Shown here: in pieces, positions 16,884 to 26,148 of the stretch
Layout: every line of letters starts with the position of its first letter
Position numbering within the stretch: the stretch's first letter is position 1
DNA from: Flavobacterium weaverense
Lineage (GTDB): Bacteria > Bacteroidota > Bacteroidia > Flavobacteriales > Flavobacteriaceae
Reading direction: 5' to 3'
Assembly (NCBI RefSeq): GCF_003688495.1
Contig: NZ_REFH01000010.1
Span: 310,001 to 374,000, forward strand
Length of the DNA stretch: 64,000 nt
The notes under the pieces: generated by a model
What the model was told of the DNA's origin: nothing
Database searches by the model: none
The model's input: the letters and a program-made list of their open reading frames with translations, nothing else
Position numbers and translations under genes: made by a program

Positions 16884-16915
16884 AATAAAAAATGTGTTCG
16901 AACACATTTTTTATT
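16884..16915. promoter_or_regulatory. Perfect 32-bp palindrome, probable operator
   Basis: Each 16-base arm is the exact reverse complement of the other, centred on TTCGAA with core TGTGTTCGAACACA and flanking A/T tracts. A central CG is typical of LacI/GalR-family operators. It lies between the GHMP kinase and the LacI-type gene. It could also form a hairpin, but the central CG and position favour an operator. Confidence 0.6.
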
Positions 16916-17284
16916 AAGAATTGCCCTTATTGGATTATTATTGATTAATGATATATTTGATTTTGTTTTCATCTCACAAGAACCTTTCAGTTAAAATTTT
17001 TGCTTACTTATTGAAAATTTTGAAAAAAAACGCCTTTCTTTTTTTCGAAAATAAATATTGTTTCTTGAATCAAAATTCAGATTTTAAAAAGATACTTCGG
17101 TATTTAAACTTTGAGATCTTAATATGGAAAGCATAATTTTTTTAAAAACGTAATCTACTCTTATCTTTAAAAATAAAAGTAGGAAGATAGTAATTTTTGT
17201 GACAACATTTAATTTTCTTAAAATTTTAGATGGAGGTGAGCAAATAGAAATTAAAAATCAAAACGGTTTCATACAAAGTTTTTA

Positions 17285-17292
17285 TATATTTG
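17285..17292 (+). promoter_or_regulatory. -7 box immediately before the LacI-type start
   Basis: TATATTTG matches TAnnTTTG. The ATG at 17299 is only 7 bases downstream, so the transcript would start at or next to the start codon (leaderless or nearly so). No clear -33 box was seen. Confidence 0.4.
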
Positions 17293-17298
17293 TCGATT

Positions 17299-18339
17299 AT
17301 GGATAAAAAACTTACAATTAAAGATATTGCTGCATTGGCTGGGGTTTCTAAAGGCACAGTAGATCGAGTGTTGCATAAAAGAGGTAAGGTATCTCAAAAA
17401 GCTTTTGATAGTGTAAATGCTGTTTTAAGTGAAATAGATTATCAGCCCAATTTAATTGCTCGAAATTTAAAAAATAATAAGATCTATTCTATTGCTGTAG
17501 TTCTTCCTAATCCTAGTTTCGATTCATACTGGCTTCCTTGTGTTAAAGGAATCGATGAAGCAATTAAAGAATTCAAAGCCTTTAATTTGTCTATAAAATG
17601 TCATTATTTTGATCCTGAAAGTACTGAATCATTTGTTGAAGTTAATAATACAGTTTTAGCGCTTGCACCAGATGCTGTTTTATTAGCTCCCTTATTTTAT
17701 AAAGAAGCGCTACTAGCTATAGGTTTGTATCAGGAAAAAGAAATAATTGTAAGTACATTTAATAATCAGCTGCAAACCGACCAAAACTTAAATTTTGTTG
17801 GTCAAGACTTATATAGAAGTGGTCGAGTGGCAGCCAAATTACTACATTCGATATCAAGAATTGGGAAAGTTGCGATTATACATATTAACGAGAGATATAA
17901 GAACGCCGTTCACATGCAGGAAAAAGAACGGGGCTTTAGAAAATACTGTTTTGAAAGTGGTATAGAAGATTCTAACATAGTTACTTTGAAACTAAAAAAT
18001 CCAAATATAGAATCTACTTTTAGAAAGTTTATTGATGAAAACCCAACTATTGAAGGTGTTTTTATAACTACCTCCAAGGCATATCAAATAGCAGAAATTA
18101 TAGATGATTTAAACCGCAGTGATATAGCAATAATTGGTTATGACTTAATTCAAGAAAATATATCTTATTTAAATCGCGGTGTGATCGATTTCTTAATTCA
18201 TCAAAATCCGAAGCGCCAGGCTTATCTTGGCTTAGCAGAATTAGTCGATCACTTTATTTTTGGTAAAGAAATTCCAGCAGTCACTTTACTACCGCTTGAT
18301 ATAGTAAATTCGGAAAATGCATTTTTTTATTTAACTTAA
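17299..18339 (+). CDS. LacI-family transcriptional regulator
   Basis: A 346-residue LacI/GalR-type regulator, counted from the ATG at 17299. A longer frame from TTG at 17290 would add three residues, but the ATG gives the usual short lead to the helix-turn-helix. The DNA-binding helix pair is LTIKDIAALAGVSKGTVDRV (residues 4-23), and the hinge/effector domain is periplasmic-binding-protein-like: NKIYSIAVVLPNPSFDSYW, then SRIGKVAIIHIN and the C-terminal GYDLI region. It is likely to control the divergent kinase-permease-nagB operon and perhaps the SusCD cluster 2 kb on. The palindrome at 16884 is the candidate operator. Confidence 0.9.
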   Translation: MDKKLTIKDIAALAGVSKGTVDRVLHKRGKVSQKAFDSVNAVLSEIDYQPNLIARNLKNNKIYSIAVVLPNPSFDSYWLPCVKGIDEAIKEFKAFNLSIKCHYFDPESTESFVEVNNTVLALAPDAVLLAPLFYKEALLAIGLYQEKEIIVSTFNNQLQTDQNLNFVGQDLYRSGRVAAKLLHSISRIGKVAIIHINERYKNAVHMQEKERGFRKYCFESGIEDSNIVTLKLKNPNIESTFRKFIDENPTIEGVFITTSKAYQIAEIIDDLNRSDIAIIGYDLIQENISYLNRGVIDFLIHQNPKRQAYLGLAELVDHFIFGKEIPAVTLLPLDIVNSENAFFYLT

Positions 18340-18872
18340 TATTTAGTTACTTCTTTTTTTTAATAGATATAAAGTCAGATGTCCCTTTTTGAGATTTGGA
18401 TGCTTCCAAATATTTTATATTTTGTTAGATTGCAGTTTTAGAATAATTCATAAAATAATTCATTTTGAAATTGCAGTAATCCTAATTTAAAATGATATAA
18501 TATAAAAAGCGCTTATTCTAAATTCGTCCTCTCTGTTTACCTTATATAAGGATAGATCTATGTTTAAGCGCAGATGATTAAAACCCCAACATCGAAAAGG
18601 AACGAAAGACATTAGATCTTCAATAAAGTTAGATTTAATCGTTGTTAGTTCACACCATTTACTTTCATTTTTATTTTTAAATAAATCATTATTATTTTTA
18701 AAAAAAAATCGCATTCAAAAATCTTCTCATTATTATTTAAAGGTACTTTTTTTATTTCATGGTGATTTTAACTTCTAGTGTCGCCAACGGAAGGAAATTT
18801 AATGTGATTTTATGATATTTGATTCCATGACAGCTATTTTTAATACAATTTTAAAAAAAGTCTATCCTAATA
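18340..18872. other. Gene-free stretch between the LacI-type and Lrp-type genes
   Basis: Very AT-rich. A frame of about 75 codons on the minus strand has no homology I recognise and skewed composition, so I do not call it. No repeat or clear terminator seen. Confidence 0.5.
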
Positions 18873-19334
18873 TTAGATATCATATTCCGTAGTGTGCATG
18901 ATCTCTTTTAGTACAAAGTAACTTTCTAATACCCCAATGTTATCAATTTTTGAAAGCTTAGATCTTATAAATTCATGATAAGCATCAAGGCTTTCTAAAT
19001 TTATCTTTAAAAAAAAATCAACTTTCCCGGCCATATGATAGCATTCTTGAACTTCCTTAATTGCTTTAATTTGACTGTCAAATTTATCAATAAATCCTTC
19101 ATTATGATATCGTAAGGAAACCATACAAATTGCGGTAATCGGCTTGTTAACTAACTTTTTATCAATTAAAGCTACATATTTTTTTATGTATCCTTTTCGT
19201 TCTAAATATTTAATTCTTTCATATACAGGCGATGTGGTTAAATGCAGTGATTCAGCAATATCTTTAGTGGTTTTTTTTGAATCTTCCTGTAAAATCCTTA
19301 ATATTTTGATATCTATTTCGTCTAGTCTTTCCAT
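18873..19334 (-). CDS. Lrp/AsnC-family transcriptional regulator
   Basis: A 153-residue protein with the N-terminal helix-turn-helix LDEIDIKILRILQEDSKKTT and ESLHLTTSPVYERIKYLERK, followed by the alpha/beta RAM-type domain (GKVDFFLKINL, then the C-terminal LESYFVLKEI). The family senses amino acids or related ligands and forms octamers. Length and arrangement are standard. It stands alone on the minus strand, divergent from the SusC gene 492 bases to the right, so it may or may not control that operon. The ligand is not visible from sequence. Confidence 0.9.
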   Translation of the reverse strand: MERLDEIDIKILRILQEDSKKTTKDIAESLHLTTSPVYERIKYLERKGYIKKYVALIDKKLVNKPITAICMVSLRYHNEGFIDKFDSQIKAIKEVQECYHMAGKVDFFLKINLESLDAYHEFIRSKLSKIDNIGVLESYFVLKEIMHTTEYDI

Positions 19335-19826
19335 ATCCAGTTAAAATTGCTTTATGTTAAGTGTTTCATTACGTCTTAAAGCAAAAATATCTAAATTATT
19401 TCAATTTAAAGGATAAAAAACTTATTTTATTAACTTTTGAAGTTTAAATTTTTGCATTTTAATTAATAGGGATATATTTACCCTTATTATATTTTTTAAG
19501 ATAGACGAAGCGTTTAACACAAATTGTAAGAGATTGTTAAGATCTACTTTGAGATTGCTACTTTAAATTAATTTCCTCGGAGTAATTGTGCAACTTTATT
19601 TTTATAAGAAAAAAAGTATCTATTTTTTATTTTTTGTGCTCGTACACAGTTTTTTATTTATTCGATATTGTAAATATTAATAGATAATAACGATGGAAAT
19701 TGGAGCGAAGTTTTCATGAATTTTATAGTAATATCAACCACCAGGACGTAATAATCTCTACGCAAGTAGTACGAATTATTATAGATTAAAAAAAGAGAAT
19801 TTATTAACCAAAAACGATTAACAAGT
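19335..19826. other. Leader between the Lrp-type gene and susC
   Basis: No gene seen. It must hold the promoter of the SusC/SusD operon, but I could not pick a -33/-7 pair I trust. Several T-rich and TATT-rich stretches occur. Confidence 0.45.
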
Positions 19827-22800
19827 ATGAATTTATTAAAAAAAAGTAAACCTATCAATTTATGGGGAATTGCATTTAAGCAAAGCGCTGTTAGGTTAAC
19901 GAGTCTTTCTTTATTGACTATGGCCATCCCATTTTCAGCTATTTCAGCTGAAAATAAAATGTATGGAAAAGAAATTAATATGGATAACAACCACTTAATT
20001 TCAAATAGGAACAATGAGTTAAATGTCAAATTTGAGCAAGCTCAAAGGAGGGTAAGTGGTACCGTATTTGATAAAAATGGTGAGACATTGCCCGGAGCTA
20101 ACATTATTGCAAAAGGAACTAAAATTTCAACTCAAACAAATGTTGATGGTTCGTTCACACTTGATATTCCTAACGATGTAAATTTGCTAGTTATTTCATT
20201 TTTAGGCATGGAGGATCAGGAAGTAACGGTTAAGAATACTCCAATGAAGATCGTCTTGAACGAAACAGGGCAGAAATTAGAGGAGGTTGTTGTTATGGGA
20301 TACAGCCGTGTAAAAAAAGAAAGTTTAACAGGCTCCTTACAGACTTTAGATAATAAAAAATTAGTAGATGCAACAACGTCCTCTGTCGAAAACTTATTAG
20401 CAGGTAAGGCTACAGGAGTTTCTGTGAACACAGGTTCAGGACAACCAGGTGGAACGGCTAAAATTGTTATTCGTGGGAAGAGTACTGTGAACGGAAGTAC
20501 AGATCCTTTATGGGTTGTTGATGGTGTAATTGTAGGATCAGGTTCAAGTAATGTTAATCCATCTGATATTGAAACGATGACTGTTCTTAAAGATGCCGCT
20601 TCTACAGCTGTTTATGGGTCTCAAGGAGCTAATGGTGTTATTGTCGTAACTACTAAAAACGGTAAAAACGGTAAAGCAGTTATAAATTTTTCTTCAAAAA
20701 TGGCTGCAACAACGCTCAGCACTGGTAATTTTAAAATAATGAACAGTGCTGAATTATATGATTTGTACGATTCGTTTTCTAATAAAACTCAATTTTCTAC
20801 TAATTCTTGGTGGACTCCCGCATTAAGAGATCAAAACTTTGACTGGTGGGATAATGCAACAAGAACTGGACTAGTAAGAGATAACAACTTATCAATAAGT
20901 GGAGGTGGTGAAAACTTTAAAACTTATGTTTCATTAGGAGTATATGATGAAAAAGGAGCGGTTAAAGGCTATGATTTTAATCGTTATAATTTATTGCTTA
21001 AAATAAATTATAAATTGAATGACTGGTTAACAATTCGTCCACAGGTAAATGCAACAAGAAAAGATGTATTAGATAAGCAACATTCTGTTGGCGCAATGTA
21101 TGGTAATATGCCGTGGGATAGTCCGTATCTAGCAGATGGTTCATTAGTAGGTAATTCACCAAATCCAACATGGGTAAACACTACAGGTTCTAATTATTTG
21201 TACGATTTGCAGTGGAATTATGGAGAGTCTCAAACTTATGACATAAGAAGTAACTTTGATTTTGATGTTAAACTTACAGATTGGTTAACATTTACTTCTA
21301 CTAATAATTATATTTTTTCTACCGGAGAATCTATGTATTATTCAGATCCACGTTCTTCAAGCGGATTAGCAGTGCAAGGAAGAATTCAGCAAGATGCTTC
21401 ATCTTATAATAGAGCGTACACAAATCAACTTTTCAAATTTAATAAATCTTTTGGAAAGCATTCTCTCAACTCAATCGCTGGATATGAATGGAATGAATAT
21501 AATTCGAAATATACTAGTGGAATTGCAACTGGAATTGCACCTGGTTTTATTGTAACAGATGTAGCTTCTGTACCGGAAAAAGTTAAAGGAAATAGATCAC
21601 AATGGGCTGTTCAGTCATTATTAACAAATACCAATTATTCATATGATAATCGTTATTTAGGACAGTTTTCAATTAGAAGAGATGGTGCTTCAAACTTTGG
21701 TCCAAATGCACAATACGGAAATTTCTTTTCGGTAAGTGGTGGATGGAATGTACATAATGAAGAGTTTTTTAAAGCTGATTACATTACGAATTTAAAACTT
21801 AGAGCTAGTTATGGTTCTGTAGGGAATCGACCTAATAGCTTGTATCCTCATCAAGCATTATATTCTTTAACTACTGGATACAATGAAAATCCAGGAGCAC
21901 TCATCTCTCAAATATCTAATCCAGATTTAAGTTGGGAAAAAACATTTACCACTGGATTAGGATTGGACATTTCTTTCTTAAAAAGATATAATTTAACATT
22001 AGATTATTATGATAAAGATACATCTGATTTACTTTATCAAGTTCCATTACCGGGTGTGATTGGAGTTACAAGTATTTGGAAAAATGTAGGAGCAGTTAAT
22101 AATAAAGGTTTTGAAGCCACTGTTTCAGCGGATTTAATTGATAGTGATAATTTAAAATGGTCAGTTGAAGCCAATATAGGATTCAATAAAAACAAGGTTT
22201 CAAGCTTATATGGAACAAGAAGTCAAATAATAGTAGGTGATGGGAGTGGTATTGCTGGATCAGCTTCTAAATTATTAAAACCTGGTTTAGATGTAGATTC
22301 ATGGTATTTGCCAGAATGGGCAGGAGTAGATGCACAAACTGGAAAGCCACAGTGGTTTGAAACGAATGCAGCGGGCGAACGTGTTAAGACGTTTAGTTAT
22401 AGTGAAGCAGCTAAAGATCCCATTGTGATAGGAGCTTATACACCTGATTTCTTTGGAGGCTTTTCTACAAATCTTGTTTATCGCGATTTTGATTTATCAG
22501 CTGTTTTTAGTTACTCCGTAGGAGGTGAGATTTATAATTATGCGAGAGCTGAGTTTGACTCAGACGGAGCTTATACAGATCGTAATCAAATGAATTTACA
22601 AAGTGGCTGGAGTAGATGGGAGAAACCTGGAGACATCGCTACGCATCCTCAGGTATCTTACAATAACTCCAGTAACTCAAACAAATCATCATCTCGTTTT
22701 CTTGAAAATGGATCTTACTTGAAAATGAGGAATATAACTTTAGGATATAATTTACCTGCTATCAAGGCACTGAATTCAACAAGTATTAGATTGTTCATGT

Positions 22801-22943
22801 CTGCAGAAAATGTATTTACAATTTCAGATTTTTCTGGAGTTGATCCTGAAATTCCACCAGCAAATGGACAGATTACGGGAGTAGCTACATCAGTTTATCC
22901 TCAAACTCGTAGAATTGTATTAGGACTTAATGTTTCACTTTAA
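19827..22943 (+). CDS. SusC/RagA-type TonB-linked outer membrane transporter
   Basis: A 1038-residue outer membrane protein. After a long N-terminus with a signal-like hydrophobic stretch (LTSLSLLTMAIPFSAISAEN), there is a carboxypeptidase-D-like domain (RRVSGTVFDKNGETLPGANI, about residues 73-92). Next come a TonB-box-like EEVVVMGYSRVKKESLTGSL and the plug motif STAVYGSQGANGVIVVTTKN. The rest is a beta-barrel ending in RRIVLGLNVSL, a typical terminal aromatic/hydrophobic strand. SusC imports glycan oligosaccharides with SusD. SusD follows after 9 bases, so the pair is co-transcribed. The N-terminal region before the signal is longer than usual. Confidence 0.95.
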   Translation: MNLLKKSKPINLWGIAFKQSAVRLTSLSLLTMAIPFSAISAENKMYGKEINMDNNHLISNRNNELNVKFEQAQRRVSGTVFDKNGETLPGANIIAKGTKISTQTNVDGSFTLDIPNDVNLLVISFLGMEDQEVTVKNTPMKIVLNETGQKLEEVVVMGYSRVKKESLTGSLQTLDNKKLVDATTSSVENLLAGKATGVSVNTGSGQPGGTAKIVIRGKSTVNGSTDPLWVVDGVIVGSGSSNVNPSDIETMTVLKDAASTAVYGSQGANGVIVVTTKNGKNGKAVINFSSKMAATTLSTGNFKIMNSAELYDLYDSFSNKTQFSTNSWWTPALRDQNFDWWDNATRTGLVRDNNLSISGGGENFKTYVSLGVYDEKGAVKGYDFNRYNLLLKINYKLNDWLTIRPQVNATRKDVLDKQHSVGAMYGNMPWDSPYLADGSLVGNSPNPTWVNTTGSNYLYDLQWNYGESQTYDIRSNFDFDVKLTDWLTFTSTNNYIFSTGESMYYSDPRSSSGLAVQGRIQQDASSYNRAYTNQLFKFNKSFGKHSLNSIAGYEWNEYNSKYTSGIATGIAPGFIVTDVASVPEKVKGNRSQWAVQSLLTNTNYSYDNRYLGQFSIRRDGASNFGPNAQYGNFFSVSGGWNVHNEEFFKADYITNLKLRASYGSVGNRPNSLYPHQALYSLTTGYNENPGALISQISNPDLSWEKTFTTGLGLDISFLKRYNLTLDYYDKDTSDLLYQVPLPGVIGVTSIWKNVGAVNNKGFEATVSADLIDSDNLKWSVEANIGFNKNKVSSLYGTRSQIIVGDGSGIAGSASKLLKPGLDVDSWYLPEWAGVDAQTGKPQWFETNAAGERVKTFSYSEAAKDPIVIGAYTPDFFGGFSTNLVYRDFDLSAVFSYSVGGEIYNYARAEFDSDGAYTDRNQMNLQSGWSRWEKPGDIATHPQVSYNNSSNSNKSSSRFLENGSYLKMRNITLGYNLPAIKALNSTSIRLFMSAENVFTISDFSGVDPEIPPANGQITGVATSVYPQTRRIVLGLNVSL

Positions 22944-22952
22944 ACAAAAATC

Positions 22953-24650
22953 ATGAAAAAAATATTTATATTAATACTATCCGTTTCATTCCTAACTTCA
23001 TGTGAGTTGGATAGAGAACCCTTTAATTCGTACACTGAAGATAAAATCCTTGCAGATAAAGAGGCTTCAGTTGATGTGCTTCTAAATGGTTGTTACGCAC
23101 AGTTAAAAGGTTGGTCAGATATAATGCATCGAATTGGTGAATACCCTGGTGATAATATTATGATTAGAGGTACTTCTACTGATTCATTTTACTCCTTTAT
23201 ATCCTACCAGCATATTCCTAATAATGATAGATTATCTGTTTTCTGGAACAATAGTTATAAAATTATATCCCAATCAAGTGACTTAATAAAAATTATTAAA
23301 GAAGGAGAAAGTAGTCAAATCGATCAGAAATTAGGTGAGGCGTACTATTTAAGAGGAATGATTTATTTTTACTTGAGTCGTGCTTATGGAAGACCATATT
23401 ATGATTCTCCTGAATCTAATTTAGGAGTTCCTGTCGTAAACGGTATGCCGGATGATATTGATAATTTGCAACTTCCAGATCGTGCTACCGTGAAAGCGAC
23501 TTATGAGCAAGCTATTAGTGACTTAAAAAAAGGAGAAGCATTGATGACGGAAAATAGAAATGCTGCTTACGCTACAAAAGAAGCTGCTCAAGCCATGCTT
23601 TCAAGAATTTACTTGTACATGAGTGGTACTTACGCAAATCCAAATCAACAATATGTTGATCTTTCAATTGAGTATTCAAATAAAGTGATTTCTAGTGGAA
23701 GATATAATTTATTGAGTAGGTCAGATTTCATGAAATACAATACCTATGCTCCAGATGATGCAGCACAGAAAGAGACAATTTTTGCAGTGAAGCGTGTAGC
23801 TTCAGAGTTCTCGGGATTTGATCACTTTTATGGAATAGGTGGGATGTATGCTAATATTCAAGGTCAAGGTTGGGGCGAAATGTATGCAAGTGGTGAGTAT
23901 TTAGATTTATTGCGTAAAGCAGGTAAAAAAAATGATGCACGTTGGGCATTTATTGATCCTCAATATGTAACTAATGCTACAAATAATAAAACTCAAGCCT
24001 TTCGATTTATTTACGATTTAAAAGATAATGGCGGCGTACAAATGGGTTTTAATTATTTGCAACAACCGCTAGAAACAAATAGCGATGGTTCTTTTTTTAT
24101 CACCATATCGAATGTAAAATATAATTTAACAGTAGTAGATGCAGCTGAAAACAAATATTCAATTAATTATGAAGGTAAAACATATGTAGGAGAGAAAGAT
24201 TTTATGATGCTATTGAATCGTGTGTATCCAATGTATTATATAACAAAAGCCTCTTTACAAAATAATGATTCTCATTTAAACTCTCCTATTATTTCTAGGT
24301 TAGGAGAAATTTACATGAACTTAGCTGAGGCTTATGCTAAAAAAGGAGACTATCAAAATGCAAAAATTAATCTAAATCTAATTAGAGAAAGATCAATTAT
24401 TGGCGGTGGTTATACAGCTTTGACAGCTACTAATGCTTCGACATTAATAGATGAAGAACGTCAATTAGAGTTGGCTTTTGAAGCTCACAGAGGTTATGAT
24501 GTTTATAGAAATGGTCAAACGATGACGCGTCGTTATCCAGGTCCACATACACCGATGGTTGATTATCCAGCAACTAGTTTAAGAGTGGTACAATATATTC
24601 CACAATCTGAAATTAATGCGTATCCTGGTACCTTAACCCAAAATCCGTAA
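22953..24650 (+). CDS. SusD/RagB-type glycan-binding lipoprotein
   Basis: A 565-residue lipoprotein with the signal ILSVSFLTSCELDRE (Cys at about residue 17). The SusD fold is recognisable from the EAYYLRGMIYFYLSRAYGRP helix (about residues 129-148), TPR-like helical repeats, and the C-terminal stretch LIDEERQLELAFEAHRGYDV (about 510-530) that is typical of RagB/SusD. It caps the SusC barrel on the cell surface and binds glycan. A hairpin after the stop (24667-24696) may end the susCD message before the DUF3472 gene. Confidence 0.95.
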   Translation: MKKIFILILSVSFLTSCELDREPFNSYTEDKILADKEASVDVLLNGCYAQLKGWSDIMHRIGEYPGDNIMIRGTSTDSFYSFISYQHIPNNDRLSVFWNNSYKIISQSSDLIKIIKEGESSQIDQKLGEAYYLRGMIYFYLSRAYGRPYYDSPESNLGVPVVNGMPDDIDNLQLPDRATVKATYEQAISDLKKGEALMTENRNAAYATKEAAQAMLSRIYLYMSGTYANPNQQYVDLSIEYSNKVISSGRYNLLSRSDFMKYNTYAPDDAAQKETIFAVKRVASEFSGFDHFYGIGGMYANIQGQGWGEMYASGEYLDLLRKAGKKNDARWAFIDPQYVTNATNNKTQAFRFIYDLKDNGGVQMGFNYLQQPLETNSDGSFFITISNVKYNLTVVDAAENKYSINYEGKTYVGEKDFMMLLNRVYPMYYITKASLQNNDSHLNSPIISRLGEIYMNLAEAYAKKGDYQNAKINLNLIRERSIIGGGYTALTATNASTLIDEERQLELAFEAHRGYDVYRNGQTMTRRYPGPHTPMVDYPATSLRVVQYIPQSEINAYPGTLTQNP

Positions 24651-24666
24651 CACATACTATTTATTG

Positions 24667-24696
24667 ATAATCCCTCTATTGAATTAGGGGGATTAT
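24667..24696 (+). terminator. Hairpin after susD
   Basis: An imperfect inverted repeat (ATAATCCCTCT / GGGGGATTAT) with no long T tail. Partial termination or RNA stabilisation is possible. Confidence 0.4.
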
Positions 24697-24740
24697 TAAA
24701 ATACTTAGTGAATTTTGTAATAATTTATTTTTAATATAGA

Positions 24741-26072
24741 ATGAAATACTTTAAATTCATTTGTTTTTATTTATTACTTGCATTAGCCGCATGCGCTACT
24801 AGCAATGAATACTTGGTAAAGAAAGATAATGATAGCAAGCAAAAAGCACAAATATCAATACCTTTAGCGGGTAACGCGTATAGTTCGAAACGTAGTGAAG
24901 GAAACAGAACGATTACAGATAATGGTATAGAGAATTGGACCAATCCACAGGAATATTTCACTGTTTATTTCAGAGTTTCTAAACCAGGTAAATTCGAAAT
25001 TTCAATTGCCGATTCTGTCCTTATTACTGGAAAATCTGAACTAGAATTTTCAATTAACAATATATCTAAAAGAATAAAATTAGACTCATCTTCTGCAAAA
25101 AAAGCAATTGTTGTGGGAACTTGGGAAATTAAAAGTGAAGGTTATATAGCAGTCGTAATTAAAGGATTAAATAAAACTGAAAAAAGCTTTCCCGCTATAA
25201 ATCGTTTAGTAGTTAGCAGTGCTAAATTTGATGGTAAAATTTCATACGTCCCTAACAATGAAGGAGGTTTTTATCATTGGGGTAGGCGTGGAGCATCAGT
25301 TCACTTAAATTATCAAGTACCAGACACAGTAAATGCCGAATGGTATTACAATGAATTGACTGTGCCTGTAGGGCAAGATAAAATAGGTTCTTATTTTATG
25401 GCTAATGGTTTTGGCGAAGGTTATTTTGGAATTCAAGTTAATTCAGCTACAGAACGAAGAGTTTTGTTTTCTGTATGGAGTCCTTTTACTACGGATGACC
25501 CTAAAAGTATTCCTGAGTCTCATAAAATAAAATTATTAAAAAAAGGGGTGAATGTCACAACGGGAGAATTTGGTAATGAAGGTTCAGGCGGTCAAAGTTA
25601 TTTTAAATATAATTGGATAGCGGGAAATACTTATAAGTTTCTATTAAGGGGTAAACCAGAAGGTAATAATTCAACAACGTATACGGCTTATTTTTTTGCT
25701 CCTGAAACTAGCGAATGGAAATTGATAGCAAGTTTCAGTCGTCCGCAAACGAATACCTATTTAAAGCGTTTTCATTCGTTTTTAGAAAATTTTATTCCAG
25801 AACAAGGTGATTTGTCTCGAATGGTCGAATTCAATAATCAATGGTTTTGTGACGAGAAAGGAAATTGGAATGAACTGAATACGGCTCGATTTTCTGCTGA
25901 TAATACGGCAGAGCAAGGTTACAGAATGGATTATTCAGGAGGTACAAAGAAAGATGCTTTTTATTTAAAAAACGGTGGTTTTTACAATGAATTCACAATT
26001 AAAGGTAGTTTATTCACAAGACCGCTCACGAATAGAAAGCCAAATATTGATTTCAATACATTACCTCAGTAA
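24741..26072 (+). CDS. DUF3472 domain lipoprotein
   Basis: A 443-residue lipoprotein (signal LLALAACATSNEY, Cys near residue 18). An N-terminal DUF5077-like region (FTVYFRVSKPGKFEISIADS) precedes DUF3472, marked by NNEGGFYHWGRRGASVHLNY (about residues 170-189) and the FMANGFGEGYFGIQVNS segment. DUF3472 proteins often sit in glycan-use loci and may bind carbohydrate; catalysis is not established to my knowledge. It follows susCD and precedes the GH109-type gene on the same strand, so it most likely serves the same glycan. The start ATG at 24741 suits the lipoprotein signal. Confidence 0.75.
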   Translation: MKYFKFICFYLLLALAACATSNEYLVKKDNDSKQKAQISIPLAGNAYSSKRSEGNRTITDNGIENWTNPQEYFTVYFRVSKPGKFEISIADSVLITGKSELEFSINNISKRIKLDSSSAKKAIVVGTWEIKSEGYIAVVIKGLNKTEKSFPAINRLVVSSAKFDGKISYVPNNEGGFYHWGRRGASVHLNYQVPDTVNAEWYYNELTVPVGQDKIGSYFMANGFGEGYFGIQVNSATERRVLFSVWSPFTTDDPKSIPESHKIKLLKKGVNVTTGEFGNEGSGGQSYFKYNWIAGNTYKFLLRGKPEGNNSTTYTAYFFAPETSEWKLIASFSRPQTNTYLKRFHSFLENFIPEQGDLSRMVEFNNQWFCDEKGNWNELNTARFSADNTAEQGYRMDYSGGTKKDAFYLKNGGFYNEFTIKGSLFTRPLTNRKPNIDFNTLPQ

Positions 26073-26148
26073 AGGTTTTGATAGATAAATATAAAAAATA
26101 ATGCGCATAAAGCGCCGTAATAAAAATTACAAACTAAATTAATTAAAC

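Larger units (their letters stand above)
16740..17298. other. Divergent regulatory region between the sugar operon and lacI-type gene
   Basis: No gene seen. It holds the 32-bp palindrome (16884-16915), a -7-like box at 17285-17292, and the stretch AAAACGGTTTCAT at about 17261, which has an ACGGTTT look of a LacI-family half-site. The rest is AT-rich. Confidence 0.55.

Noticed and set aside
18487..18714. 75-codon minus-strand frame in the gene-free stretch
   Set aside because: No family, very AT-rich, and not supported by a promoter, neighbours or length.
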